From positions 436,001 to 500,000 of the forward strand of contig CAJNDS010000102.1 in the NCBI GenBank assembly GCA_905221605.1: 64,000 nt of DNA, in the 5' to 3' direction. The notes beneath the pieces were generated by a model that had not been told where the DNA came from, made no database searches, and saw only the letters and a list, made by a program, of their open reading frames with translations. Made by a program: the position numbers and the translations under genes. This stretch comes from Symbiodinium natans. Its lineage: Eukaryota; Sar; Dinophyceae; Suessiales; Symbiodiniaceae. This document shows, piece after piece, positions 23,101 to 33,545 of the stretch (position 1 is its first letter; every line of letters begins with the position of its first letter).

Positions 23101-23726
23101 ACCTGAGACCCCCTTCTAGCTGCAGTTTTTTGGGTCATACCTATACTCATTCAGGGCAATTACTACTAAACCCCCTTGAGCTGCAGTTTTATGGGTCATA
23201 CCTACGAACTCAGGGTAATTACGACTAAACATCTCTAAACTGTAGGTAAGTAGAGCCCTAGGGCCTTTTCCACTGAAGGCCACCTTGCTGAGCACTTTCA
23301 GGCTTCGGATTCGGGTTTAGGGTTTAGGGTTTAGAGTTTAGAGATTAGGGTTTAGGGTTTAGGGTTTAAGGGTTTAAGGGTTTAAGGGTTAAGGGTTAAG
23401 GGATAAGGGTTAAGGGTTAAGGGTTAAGGGTTAAGGGTTTAGGGTTTAGGGTTTAGGGGGATTGTTAAGGTTTCTGGCTCGGGCGAATTCATGCTCAAGC
23501 TGTCACTCGACGTCCCCTGACGGCACACAGGGGGTGTCGAGAGACTTCTTGCTCTTAGGGCTCTGCTAGATGGAGGGCTTGTGGGGGATGGGGTCTATAG
23601 GACCCGGCTTCAGCTCGCAGCAGGGTTGTTTATGGTACACCCTGTCTTCGGCCTCATGTACGCAGCGAAGTCTGCCGGCGACACCTCCTTGCCAATTGCA
23701 GCAGCAAGCTGCTTGCGCAGCATGTC
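14394..23726 (-). CDS. Conserved protist protein of unknown function, about 20 exons
   Basis: Minus-strand gene, N to C: 23726-23653, 23045-23018, 22430-22356, 22173-22076, 21810-21745, about 21610-21570, about 20789-20725, 20554-20438, 20258-20151, 19947-19872, 19698-19678, 18745-18697, 18272-18131, 17180-16846, 16598-16505, 16228-16160, 15759-15679, 15054-14974, 14441-14394 (stop TGA). Nearly all junctions keep phase, with GT or GC donors and mostly AG/G acceptors. Landmarks: [105 protein letters not shown]. From memory, this series of motifs belongs to one long conserved protein found repeatedly in dinoflagellate and other alveolate predictions; I cannot name its function. The 5' end is not found, and one or two exons around 21.0-21.5 and 17.2-18.1 kb are unresolved. 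Confidence 0.85.
17590..17995 (+). repeat. Long mixed array: TTTAGGGG passing into TTTTAGGG
   Basis: The left 160 bases are TTTAGGGG 8-mers; the right 220 bases are mostly TTTTAGGG 8-mers. The two variants are segregated, which indicates local unit-by-unit spread. It lies within an intron of the 14.4-23.7 kb gene. Confidence 0.9.
18131..20789 (-). other. Central exon block of the 14.4-23.7 kb gene
   Basis: Exon 20789-20725 ([21 protein letters not shown] donor) joins 20554-20438 ([24 protein letters not shown] donor), then 20258-20151 ([31 protein letters not shown]) and 19947-19872 ([19 protein letters not shown] donor). Next is a possible 21-base micro-exon 19698-19678 (YQIPSD), then 18745-18697 ([13 protein letters not shown] donor) and 18272-18131 ([25 protein letters not shown] donor). 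The short cassette is charged and probably helical. Intron sequence between these holds CCCTAAA and TTTAGGG blocks and a (TA)n tract. Confidence 0.75.
20800..20965 (-). repeat. CCCTAAG variant array
   Basis: More than twenty tandem CCCTAAG units (a one-base variant of CCCTAAA) run for about 150 bases with only a few standard units at the edges. Intronic. Confidence 0.95.
21955..22030. repeat. (TA)n microsatellite
   Basis: Two TA runs separated by GTGCATA, followed by TA-rich sequence, in the intron between the exons at 22173-22076 and 21810-21745. Confidence 0.9.
23102..23263. mobile_element. CCTGGGA hairpin element, copy 8, duplicated left arm
   Basis: A left-arm-like unit (CTGAGACCCCCTTCTAGCTG then CAG) occurs at 23103 and again at about 23165 (CCCCCTTGAGCTGCAG). 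A single right arm ends the element (AACTGTAGGTAAGTAGAGCC). It lies in the intron between exons 1 and 2 of the 14.4-23.7 kb gene as modelled, and its right end holds a GTAAGT string. Confidence 0.65.
23310..23460 (+). repeat. TTTAGGG array passing into TTAAGGG
   Basis: Standard units give way to a run of TTAAGGG 7-mers, then return to TTTAGGG. Intronic. Confidence 0.9.
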
Positions 23727-24099
23727 CTCAGGCGTTGTGGCTTAAGGCTTCGGAAGCCCGCGTGGGTCATGCGTGGCTCATCTCAGCCATCTGCAAACTT
23801 TGTGCCGGAACTTCAACTGAAAGGATGTTGGTGCTTTGGGTTCTGGTTGGGCTCATGCTGCAAGGAAGTGGTCGGAGCATCCGATCGAAGTACTGGAACA
23901 GTCTGAGATGACTAGAACAATGGCTGAGGCCAGTCCATATCCTCATAACTTGAGCCTGCTCGTACTAATGGGTAGTTACGTGGGCTCTAATATGGTCCCC
24001 CTACTTTACAGGGTTCTGATGCCCTTAATTTATATTGGGTATATAAGGGTTATTATATAATAAGGGGTACCCTTCTACGGGCCCATACCAAGGGACCAT

Positions 24100-24770
24100 G
24101 TACTGGGTGCCCGCCCTAAGGCGACCCACGCAGGCAAAAGGCGACTCACCCCAAGTAGACGCCCCTGAATGCAAAAGGCAACCCATGCATGCAAAAGGCG
24201 ACCCACGGAAAGCTAATCTGCAGGGAGACGCCCTTGACAGGCTACTTTGCAACATAGCAAGAAACAAGCAAAGTGCACGCGAGACCTAGCGCCGAGTACC
24301 GATTCCAATATAATTTCGGACGACGATGCACCCTGAAACCCCAATGTGACGCCTTGCCAGCCTACTTGCGCAACACAGCAAACACAAGCGAAAGTTGCTG
24401 GATGCGCAGGGATGAGTCTGTCCGTTCCAGACCAAACAGTGCGACGCAAACGGTTGATGACATTAAAAGGTCCAGCGGTAGATTGAGCATAGGCTCTATG
24501 GTAGGTTACGGGAGGGTCCGGGTTTAGAGCTGTAGTGTGACACCCGACAAAGTAGATCACAGACTGGAAAACTGCCTTGTGACACCTACGCGAGACCCCA
24601 AAGACAACTAGGTTAAGAAAGAGATACTGTAATGGAAAACTGCAGGGAGACGCCCTCATGAGAAGACCACATGTCATAACGATGACTGTGCCGAACTAGG
24701 TCACATACGAGAAAACCGCAGGGTGACGCCCTGATGAGACGCCTTTTGCCTGCGCGAGACGCCTTCGGGC
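24100..24770. repeat. Cluster of GACGCC / GCAAAAGGCGAC short repeats
   Basis: GCAAAAGGCGACCCACG, CTGCAGGGAGACGCCC and related words recur at uneven spacing for about 650 bases, in both orientations at the right end (GACGCCTTTTGCCTGCGCGA). No gene is supported here. Confidence 0.5.
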
Positions 24771-24794
24771 AACCACCCAGTAACTACTCATGCT

Positions 24795-24916
24795 CGTCGA
24801 GGTTCCTCCACGTAGCCGACGGCATCAGCCCAGTTGGCACACACCCGGCTGACGTGCTGCAGGGCGATGACTGCAAAGGCCTGCGCTGGCACCAGCTTCC
24901 GCTTGGTGCTAGGTTG
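24795..24916 (-). CDS. Probable exon, unrecognised gene
   Basis: The minus frame contains STKRKLVPAQAFAVIALQHV and VCANWADAVGYVEE. Composition is protein-like. It lies upstream (in transcription sense) of the conserved 14.4-23.7 kb gene and could be part of its missing 5' region, but phases were not established. Confidence 0.4.
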
Positions 24917-25313
24917 CCAGGGTTTAGGGTTGAAGGTTTCGGGTTTAAGGGCCCGACACCCTGAGCCCAACTTTAATCAATCTATGTTGGCTCAATAGTT
25001 CCAGTCAGTTGTGTTTCTGACTTCTTCAGCCAGGTTTTCGTTGTTGAGCCTATTCTTCCTATTGCTCTTATGCGTGGCCAATGGCTGCTCAACCCTCACC
25101 TGAAAACCCCAAAGAATCTCTGGCCCTGAAGGGCCTCTGCCCTTGTTGCCAGGCCATCTGCAGGGAAGGCCTCTGCCAGATCGGTCTGCCTTGCCGCGCC
25201 CAAACTTAAAGCGCCCCTAAAGCCGGGTTTAGGGTTTAGGGCCGTTTAGGGTTTAGGGTTTAGGGACACAAAAAGGCCGAAACCATTGCCACCAGCCCAC
25301 AGGCTTTGAGACT

Positions 25314-25660
25314 TCAGATGGCATTGCACGTCAAACCCACGTAGGCTCCAGGTCCCTCAAGCCTAAGGACATTCCTGCGAATCAGAAGAAGACATCTACG
25401 CTGACCCAAGCACCAAGCTTTCAATCCAAGCATCTTCGACTTCAACGTTCGCACTTCTTCCTGCAGCAGTCGGTTGGAGTCCTGCCACCAAAAAATCTCC
25501 AACTCAAACACAGCTCCGCTTTTCCTCAGAAGGCCTAAGAGGTCTTGATCATCCACTCTACGTGCGCTATGGCCTCTGAGCTCACAACTTACTGTGGAGG
25601 ATTGGCATGCGTCCCGACATCCGACTTGCATGGTATGAGTTGATTTGAGTTGGGGGTTCT
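25314..25660 (-). CDS. Probable long exon, unrecognised gene
   Basis: A minus-strand frame of more than 110 codons with protein-like composition: RRVDDQDLLGLLRKSGAVFE, NRLLQEEVRTLKSKMLGLKA and LIRRNVLRLEGPG. The middle looks helical and partly coiled-coil. It ends at a stop and no telomere-like array interrupts it. No family recognised. Whether it is one exon or two was not settled. Confidence 0.4.
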
Positions 25661-25867
25661 TCATCTTGAGGGCGCAAGACAACCTCCATCAAACCTCCCT
25701 GGGTCTCCCAGCTGAAAAACTTGACCCATCCCCTGACAAAGCCTTTTCTCAACCCCGCCCTCGACTCGCCCCGCCTGACAAAACCCTCGGCTTAGTCAAC
25801 GCATGTCAACGCCCTTCTTCGTCCTCCACAAGACGTACTGGACTGGGTTTTTTGTTTAAATACTGAA

Positions 25868-26010
25868 AACAGGGCACGATGGCTCCTGGACCGTAAGCTG
25901 CACGTTGCTGTGCGCCTCATCGCGCACTGCCTCCACCAGCACCAAGGCCTCCGGATTTGTCCGTGGGATGATGCTTTTTGGGGCTGGGTTCATGGCTTCG
26001 GGTCCAAGTT
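25868..26010 (-). CDS. Probable exon, unrecognised gene
   Basis: Minus frame with PKSIIPRTNPEALVLVEAV and RDEAHSNVQLTVQEPS, stopping at 25856. Composition is protein-like. It may join the frame at 25.3-25.7 kb. Function unknown. Confidence 0.35.
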
Positions 26011-26242
26011 GTCGGCTCAAACCATTGGAGGGTTTAGGGTTTTGGGGTTTTTTTGCCACCCCCCTAGCAGACCCTCTGGGATCACTCCGCAGGGAACAGT
26101 CGTGGTTCGTGGGAACTCGCCGCTCACAAAAGGACCCCGATCCTCCCCCTACTCTCCGAGGCACATCAATGCACTAGACAACCACACTTCAAAAGACGGG
26201 GGAGTGCTATCCAGGTCAGAAGCACAGCACTATGTTACCCTC

Positions 26243-26340
26243 GCTTGGTTTAGGGTTTAGGGTTTTTTAGGGTTTAGGGTTTAGGGTTTAGGGTTTAGGG
26301 TTTAGGGTTTAGGGTTTAGGGTTTAGGGTTTAGGGTTTAT
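26243..26340 (+). repeat. TTTAGGG array
   Basis: Thirteen or so near-perfect TTTAGGG units, one with extra T bases. Confidence 0.95.
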
Positions 26341-26474
26341 AAATCTGGAAGGTTGCCAGGGGTTTCGGTCATCGGGGCTCCGGGCTGCAAGCTTTCATGG
26401 GCACCCCTCGGGGGCCTCTCCGCCGTCCATCTCCACATCCTCAATTGCCTCCTGGGCGCTCCTCGGTCCGGTTG

Positions 26475-26910
26475 AGGGTTTAGGGTGGGTTTAGGGTTTA
26501 GGGTTCAGGGTTCAGGGTTCAGGGTTTGGGGTTTAGGGTTTAGGGGTTTAGGGGTTTAGGGGTTTAAGGGTTTAGGGGTTTAGGGGTTGAGGGGTTTAGG
26601 GGTTTAGGGGTTTAGGGTTCAAGGACATCTGCAAAGGTACACGCTGAACCCTCAAAACGAGAAGTCCATGAGGACTCTGACGCTCGGTAGGAACATGTAT
26701 AAGCCAATCCATACATATGTAGGGGTTTAGGGGCTTAGGGGCTTAGGGGTTTAGGGGTTTAGGGGTTTAGGGGTTTTAGTGTTTAGGGGTTTAGGGTTTA
26801 GGGTTCAAGGACATCTGCAAAGGTACACGCTGAACCCTCAAAACGAGAAGTCCATGAGGACTCTGACGCTCGGTAGGAACATGTATAAGCCAATCCATAC
26901 ATATGTATAC
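26475..26910 (+). repeat. TTTAGGGG arrays with a 186-base tandem duplication
   Basis: The segment beginning AAGGACATCTGCAAAGGTAC and running to TCCATACATATGTA occurs at 26621-26722 and again at 26807-26908 without visible change. Each copy is preceded by a TTTAGGGG array. The repeat period is 186 bases and includes the array. Confidence 0.9.
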
Positions 26911-27620
26911 ATATCCATATATATATATACACCCCTAAAGACGTTTCGAGACCATGGTTCTGTACCATTACCGGCAACACGGGGATGAACAGGTCGTCGT
27001 CGCCTGGGCTGCCAAAGAAAAAACAAAATCCCTCACTTCTTTCGTGCCAGAAAGTTGCCACCCTCTACTGTTGCAGAAGGGTCCCGATGGAAGTCTGCTT
27101 TCGCAGGGGATTAAACAACAGTACCGCGCGCATATCATTCGGGCCCACCCCGATCCCACAAACTCTTTCTCAGGTTCGCTGGGGCCGGAAACCACTTGTA
27201 AAGTCTGCACGGCAAATCTTGGACTCTACCCTCAGCACTTAAGTCCTCAAATGGTACCCCAAAAAAAAGAGAACTTCCTCAGGATCCAGGTCGAATCTAG
27301 TGTGGCGCCTCCCTGCCGCCCAGACAGAAAGGATGAATCCGGGGCTCTACGAGCATTGGGGTTCGGGCCGCAAGCTGTCCCTAAACCCTGAACCCTAAAC
27401 CCTAAGCCCTAAGCCCTAAACCCTAAACCCTAAAGGCTGGTCACGGAGACCCTAAACCCTAAAGGCTGGTCACGGAGTGCAGCGAGGTCCAGGGACTTCT
27501 TCGCCGTTGTCTGAATTTGGAAGAGCCCCCTCAGGTAGCCTTGGAAGCATGACCGGAAGCCCCTCAACCCTAAACCCTCTAAACCCTAAACCCGAAACAA
27601 AAAAACCCTAAACCCTAAAC

Positions 27621-27722
27621 CGCAAATACAAGCGCGACATCCACGGAAGTCTTGCCCAGCCAAGCCGGGCCGCTAGACACCTGCTTGGCGAAAACGGCGA
27701 GCTGCTCGCAATGCTGATATGC
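27621..27722 (-). CDS. Probable exon with GTTTAGGG donor
   Basis: Minus strand: acceptor GGTGTCAG/G at 27723, 34 codons with CEQLAVFAKQVSSGPAWLGK and TSVDVALVFA, then donor GTTTAGGGTTTAGGG at 27620. The splice donor is the first unit of the telomere-like array. The plus strand is open too (RHLLGENGELLAMLICL, with GTGAGG after it), so the strand is not certain. It lies downstream of the 28.4-30.5 kb gene and may belong to it. Confidence 0.4.
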
Positions 27723-28405
27723 CTGACACCCATGCAACTCAAAGCAAGCAAAGTGAGGATTTAGGGTGGTCTATATCGGGCTTAGGGTTTAGGGTTTTTT
27801 GCCACCAGCCTTGGGGTTTAGGGGTTAGGGTTTAGAGTTCAGAGTTTAGAGTTTAGGGGTTAGGGTAAGGTTTCTGAAATTAGGGGCAAGCAAAGTCTGA
27901 ACCTTGCAACAACTATACTGAACTTGGAACCCTGGCAAATTATAATCGTTGTTGTTTCTTGGGAATCATTACTAGTACCCCAAATTTGAAAAACTATTCC
28001 CAAGTATCCCTAAGAAAACCCCGAGAGACTCCGATGTTCTCATCTGGAAGCCCATGCGCCTTTTGAACGTCCTCATTGCGCCGAGGAGTTTTGCACTCCT
28101 TGGCCAGCCTATCCACTGCGAAAGCTGGCACCGCCTGTGGGAAAACAATCCATGCAAAGGCGGCATGTGATTAGAGAACTGCACACCATGAAAATGTCGT
28201 CAATTGATATTAATTGCCCTGTGGGCGTGTAACTCGTTCCGAGTATTCATGGCTAAACATGCCAATGATTCGTGACCAGGCCCCCGAACGTCACTGGGCA
28301 TGGATGGGCATGGTACTAGGACCGTGCTTTTTGACCCGCGGACAGAGCAGAACGCTGAAGCCTGAAGAAGAATGCATTCCAAGCCCTTGAATTCCTGTGA
28401 CACAC

Positions 28406-30495
28406 CTTTCAGTATCGCAGTCCTTGTCGTTCTTCAGCTTGCGAAATAGCCAACTGACATTCCTTGTGTCAGCCCACCGCGCTACATGCATAGAGCGCTC
28501 CGCATATGTCTGCTTGAGTTTGCAACAAGATAGCACCGTGCGACATGGCACAACATCCAGCAGCACAGCAACGTACAACAACAATATGGACAACGAAAGC
28601 CACTGCATAACAGTGCTTGCCATGCGTCACCTGGTGTTTAGCAGCTGGCTTCTTCACCTGGCTGGCGTTTAGTTGCGGAAGCACGGTCTGAGTCCAATCA
28701 CTCTCCATGCCTCCGGTCGTGGGGATTGCTTTGCCGAGGTGACTAGCTGTGCTTGTCCTCGCCAGCTTGCGACGCGTCTGCGTGAGTTGTTTTATGTTGC
28801 GAGGCAATTTGCACTGGCAATTTTGCACTGGCGACGCATACCCCGGCAAATACTTGATGTTGCCAAACCACAGCCACAAGTCCTGTGCGACTCATCAAGC
28901 ACAGCCGGTCATCTGCAGTTTCGCCCACCCCTCTGATGGCCACGAGTTCCTTGCGAGTCAGCTGCCCTTTGCTGTCAACCTACCGGTTCCTTGCCCATGC
29001 AATGGCATGCTGTCTTGCCGTCGAAGCACGTACTTCACCGCGAAGTTCCAAAAATGCTCGGTGATTTTTGTAACCACCTGAAGCCAGCAGACCGCATTTA
29101 ATAGACATTCACTAGACTTCACTACTCAACGTCTCAATCCGGTGGAAGATGCCATATGAGTAATAGTTTTAAGTATTATCATTACTATCACTAATTAATA
29201 TTATTGATACTGGTACTATTCATATTAATATTGTTAATATCTTCATGCAAATAATTAATTACGTTAATAATATTATCGGTGCCCGCCTTGCTGGTGAATG
29301 CTGCCTGCACAACCCCTCGGACCGAAACCTCTTCCACGTGCCTCGGCTTTGGGCCGTGGCCCTTTCTGGGGGGAATCTTGCGGGCAGTCATTTTCCTCCA
29401 GCATTTCGGAGTAAGAGCGCGGAAGGGAGAGCTTGAAGCGGCTTGCGAAACGCCCACGAGGGGCAGAGTGCATGCCCCACCCCACATGCATCTCGTTGCA
29501 CAATGCAGCTAAAAACGTCTCCCGGCCCCACTGCTGCTTCTAGACAGGTATCTCCCCAAGAGAACCCGACATTACCCGAAGCGACCCGAAAGCTGCTACA
29601 GCACTGCAATCTTCAGACTTCCAACCTTTCATCCCCAAGCCGTAACCCGCCTTCTGGGATCATCCTCTTCTCGCGTTTCTTCCCGATCGTAGGCGCACGT
29701 CTCTTCCGAGATGAATTGGAACGATACCTTGGAGATGCACTGCCGCGCAGTTCGCACCCCAAACCATTTTCCAACGCTGCCATCACCACAGCATACCATT
29801 AGAAGATCATTGGGAAAGCATGATTATCAGATTAAGTGTACTTGCTGTGACCGAAATATGCCAAGAGTCCGCCTTGTCTTTGGCCCATTCTTGCAGCGTC
29901 TGCACTTGCTGGATGGTCAGGCCCAAGGCGCAAAACGAATTCAGCTGTGATGCAACTGCGGCGTTTGTCACGCCCTGCACACAAACTGCCGTAAATATCT
30001 ACCACTCGACTGCCCTCAACAACAAGTGGCACAGCGCAATCGATAAACCACACCTCCACCAGTAAGTATTTGTCTTCATACCTGTGGTTGTGGTGGCCAC
30101 CAGTACGAACCAAGTTTGCATGAAAGTGCTGCTGACATGCACGTAGACGCATCACACCAGGTGAACCTGCAATATTTGCTGCAATGAGCATGGCAGCCAA
30201 GCATCTGATGATGAACGTCCCCGGCCGCTTGCGGATCTTTCGTGGCATCTAAGATGACACGAACACGTTCCAAGGCTGCTTCGATTCGCTGTTGAACGCG
30301 TCCTTCTGCGTAAGCTTCCATGCTGATTGAAAGTGGGATCCTCAGCGGGGCGCTTTTGCCAGAGCCTACACACTCAGCAGCACTTGTAACATTTCAATCA
30401 AGGTCAGCACGCAAAGGAATGCGGCCAATGACTAAACTACAGGGTGCACCAGTTGCTGAAATCGAGCCAACTGAAAACGCGACGACAACAAACGG
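28406..30495 (-). CDS. Unrecognised multi-exon gene, at least seven exons
   Basis: Minus exons, N to C: 30495-30411 (FVVVAFSVGSISATG), 30365-30217 (EAYAEGRVQQRIEAALERVR), 29974-29842 (LGLTIQQVQTLQEWAKDKAD), 29077-28984 (KITEHFWNFAVKYVLRRQD), 28966-28854 (QLTRKELVAIRGVGETADDR), 28777-28631 (KAIPTTGGMESDWTQTVL) and 28509-28406 (MHVARWADTRNVSWLFRKL). Phases agree at every testable junction; exons between 29842 and 29077 are unresolved. Two gaps are very short: 45 bases (30410-30366) and 17 bases (28983-28967). The second may be a frameshift rather than an intron. No domain recognised. It lies next to the LINE nest. Translation start and end were not found. Confidence 0.6.
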
Positions 30496-30830
30496 CTGGG
30501 CAACAACTTTCAGGTTCAAGCATGTCTCCTCGTGGTGAAGCATAAAACAGCATCATATTATATCATATTGCATCGCGCTCTCATTTGTTCCTTCATGTCA
30601 TTACATTACCACATTTGCTTACTAACAAACACTGCTGTGGGGGAGTTATTCCTTTCAGCATCGACTGCAAGCATGCTCGTATTTGAGCATTGGACGTACA
30701 TCTCCATTGATGCGTTGCCCCCGTGTGGCAACACAGGTTGTTCATGAAACGGCACGCATTGCTGCAATAGAACAGTTGGTCAGCGCTGCCCATCCTTACT
30801 GAAGGAGCCAAGGTTTTTTTTTTTTTAGTT

Positions 30831-31145
30831 TCAGGTCTGGCAGATGAGTCGATGCTTGATGCGCGGTTGTTTTTTGCACACTTTTTGCTCCCGACCGTCC
30901 GCGGTCCCAGTGCAAAATGCGTTGCCGAGCTCGGAGAAAGCTGCGGCCGGCAGACGGCTGGCAAGGCGGGGCGCGAGCGAGGAGTCGGCGAGCACAACAC
31001 TCAGAAGTGGCATGTCGCCATCGATGTTGGAGGTGCCGTGGAGGGGCAGGGAGAGCAGGCTTGCACAGAAGGCACGCAGGAACGCGAGCGTGCCAGCTGG
31101 CAAACGCGTTTTTGTCGACGCGCCTCGGGTTACGGTGCTCGTCAC
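30831..31145 (-). mobile_element. LINE 3' fragment (tail of element)
   Basis: The minus frame has PLLSVVLADSSLAPRLASRLP, the same C-terminal pattern (LLxxVLADxxxxxxxASRLP) seen in four other fragments in the next 8 kb. It is followed by TTGCACTGGGACCGCG and then an A-run near 30815-30826 in minus sense. This fits the end of a dinoflagellate LINE with its poly-A-like tail. Confidence 0.6.
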
Positions 31146-31149
31146 TGCT

Positions 31150-31629
31150 ATAGCGAGTGTTTTATTCCAGAAGATTGATCTTGTTGATCGGCAGTCTTTA
31201 TGGCAAGCATTGCAGAGTCACGGTGTTTCTGATCACCCGATTTGGCTTCTCCAATGTCTCCGCCATGAACAATGGGGCGAAGTCCACGGCGATTCGGACC
31301 GCAGTCGTGTTTTTAAAATTCGTGCTGGCGTGAGACATGGCTGCGTCCTTAGTCCACGTTTGTTCTGTGCTGTTTTGGAATGGGCAAGGAGTTCATGGAA
31401 GGACTTGGTTGGGACCGCCTTGGGAAATGGCTTGCGAGGACTTCTGGAACTGCGATTTGCTGATGATGTCCTCTATTTCACGAAATCTAAAGAAGAAGCG
31501 CGTCGCGCCCTTGATCTACTCACTGCAGCACTTGGTGAGGTTAGCCTCATTTTGAATGCCGAAAAAACAGTGATCATGACAATGGAACAACCCGAACCTC
31601 ACCGCCTGGCCCCTGCCACTGTCGCCTAG
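31150..31629 (+). mobile_element. LINE reverse transcriptase fragment, plus strand
   Basis: A plus frame reads as a non-LTR reverse transcriptase: KIDLVDRQSLWQAL, IRAGVRHGCVLSPRLF (thumb/finger motif with polymerase residues), LELRFADDVLYFTKS (FADD catalytic motif) and LILNAEKTVIM, then a stop. Endonuclease and C-terminal domains are absent, so it is 5'- and 3'-truncated. It is the only clear LINE on the plus strand and inserts next to an antisense LINE tail. Confidence 0.8.
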
Positions 31630-33179
31630 CACAGAAGCGAGGGGAGTACTTCTTCTCCTGAGGAGTCCTTTTGGGATTTGCCAGGATCAGTCTATGCTGC
31701 CTGCGGTGCGGTGGCTAACGAACAGAAGCCAGGTGACGCTTGGCCCGCCGGAGGGCCCACAGGCACGGTATGCCCACCTCGACCCGTCTAGAGCACCCCG
31801 TCTGGAGACCCGCCCCGAGCCAGGAACATCCAGGAACCCTGTTGCTCCCGCGCCTTCCCAAGGATTCGATCACCCTTGGATTAGAATCCCACGTCTCCTT
31901 TGAGCAGCCTGGGATACCTGAAGGACGCGATTACATGTTGGTTGTGTGCTTGCTTGAGGCCCGCTCCTGTGGCGCCACGCCTTTTTTTTTTGTTCTCCGA
32001 TCGCGCTCACGCACATCACGCACGCCATTTGCCAGCAACTGCAACAGTATGAGCACTTCCGCACGTTTTTGAGTCTGCACAGCTGAGCGTGGGTTTGGCG
32101 ACTTCGATCGTGAGCCCCCTGAACCCATCACGGGTCTGCGAATGTGGGTCTGCAGGCTGTCCCACCACAGGAGAAGGGAAACCAGAAACTGGCCTGTCCT
32201 TATTTCCGGGGCTGTTCTTTTCTGTGGTCAGGTTAGGGGTTACACCGTGTCGATCCAAGCCGGATTAGGGGCAGTGTAATTTCTCAGTGGGCAACCACAC
32301 GCTCACCCGCTGTCCGAATGTCGACACTTAGCTCATCCACCCGCTCTTATGCCTGGCAAAACGATAGCAGCGCTGCCGTGAGGTTTGGGCGTTGCCTCTG
32401 TGGCAACCTGTGGGTGCGGAGCCAAAAGTACATCGTCAGCTCATCGCCACTGGCAACCCGCCGGTAGAGGTACGTCGGCGTATCATACAGGCCGAAAACT
32501 ACTTCCCCATGTACCTGTCGCTCAGCTGCAATCCGCCCATCCAGCCATTCTGACTGGCCTGTTACTGGCATTCACATAGCGCTGGCAGGCCTATGCTCGA
32601 GACTTGCCCAGTGAGTTTGCAACTCTCTGCGGGATCGCTAACGGGGGTCGTGCTGGCCACTGCCATCATGCAATGCCCGCCTACCGGCAAAACAACACCT
32701 GTTTAGTGAAAAAATAAAACTAACCGTGGGAGCTATGGCTACGGTCCCGCACCACATGAGGGCCATTGCAGGACTTGCCCAACAACGGCAGGCAACTGTG
32801 CACTTCGTGCCTGACAACTTCGTGCCTGACAAACTTTGCCTGTGGCGAGCCATGCAAGCCACCAACACACACCGTTGCAGCCAAGGGGTAGAAGTTGTGC
32901 TTCTGGAAGGCCGGGAGAACACTCAAAATAACTGGACTAACCAAACTACCAACACATACTTTTGTTTTTTAATACCACCACTTACTATTCCAGGATGCCG
33001 GTAGAGGACCTCAAGTTGCTAACCGACTTTTGTGAGTTCGTCCGCATCGCCCTTCTATGTCTGGCAGGAAGCCGTGTGCAACTCTCCAGGCATGCACAGC
33101 AGTTGGTTTTTTTTTTGCACGCCAAATTTCCTCGCAGTGGTTTGTCGTTGGGGTTGCTACGGACTGGCCGCGGGCGTCG

Positions 33180-33545
33180 CCTCAGCCGCGCAGCGTCAAG
33201 CGGCTCGCGGCCACTGGGAAGACGTGGCGAGCGTCCGCCAACAGGTCAGCCAGCAGCGGCTCCGCCGGCTCCGCCCCGTCACGCAAATTCGCCCTGTCAG
33301 CCCGCTGCGCTGCGACGGCCAGCATACCTGTCCAGCGGTGGCCAGCCGCCGGCCAGCCGCGGCCCGGAGCCACGGCGCAGTCCGCGCTTTGGAGGCGGCC
33401 AAACGGCGGAGGAAATCCGCCATCTCGGCGCCAAAGCGCCCACCCACCTCGACCGCGAGCACGACCAAGCGACACCTACGGGCGGCCAACCACTCCGGGC
33501 ACGTGGCTTGGCATTTCCGGCGTGCTGCGTCCGCCCCCTCTAACG
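33180..33545 (-). mobile_element. LINE C-terminal fragment 1
   Basis: The minus strand reads RRCRLVVLAVEVGGRFGAEM, then after a frame change LAVAAQRADRANLRDG and LLADLLADARHVFPVAASRL. From memory, this V(V/L)xLxVEVGGRxGxE...LLAVAAQRA...ADAR...SRLP order is the C-terminal region of dinoflagellate LINE polyproteins. At least one frameshift; non-functional. Confidence 0.65.

Larger units (their letters stand above)
21745..23726 (-). other. N-terminal exon block of the 14.4-23.7 kb gene
   Basis: Exon 23726-23653 reads [22 protein letters not shown] and ends in AG before a GC donor. The G that starts 23045-23018 completes the Arg codon before FHYRKLFHE. Exon 22430-22356 ([22 protein letters not shown]) and exon 22173-22076 ([17 protein letters not shown]) both end at GC donors. 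Exon 21810-21745 ([18 protein letters not shown]) also ends at GC and joins 21610 in phase. Every junction here keeps the frame, and the order matches the conserved family as I remember it. Confidence 0.8.
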
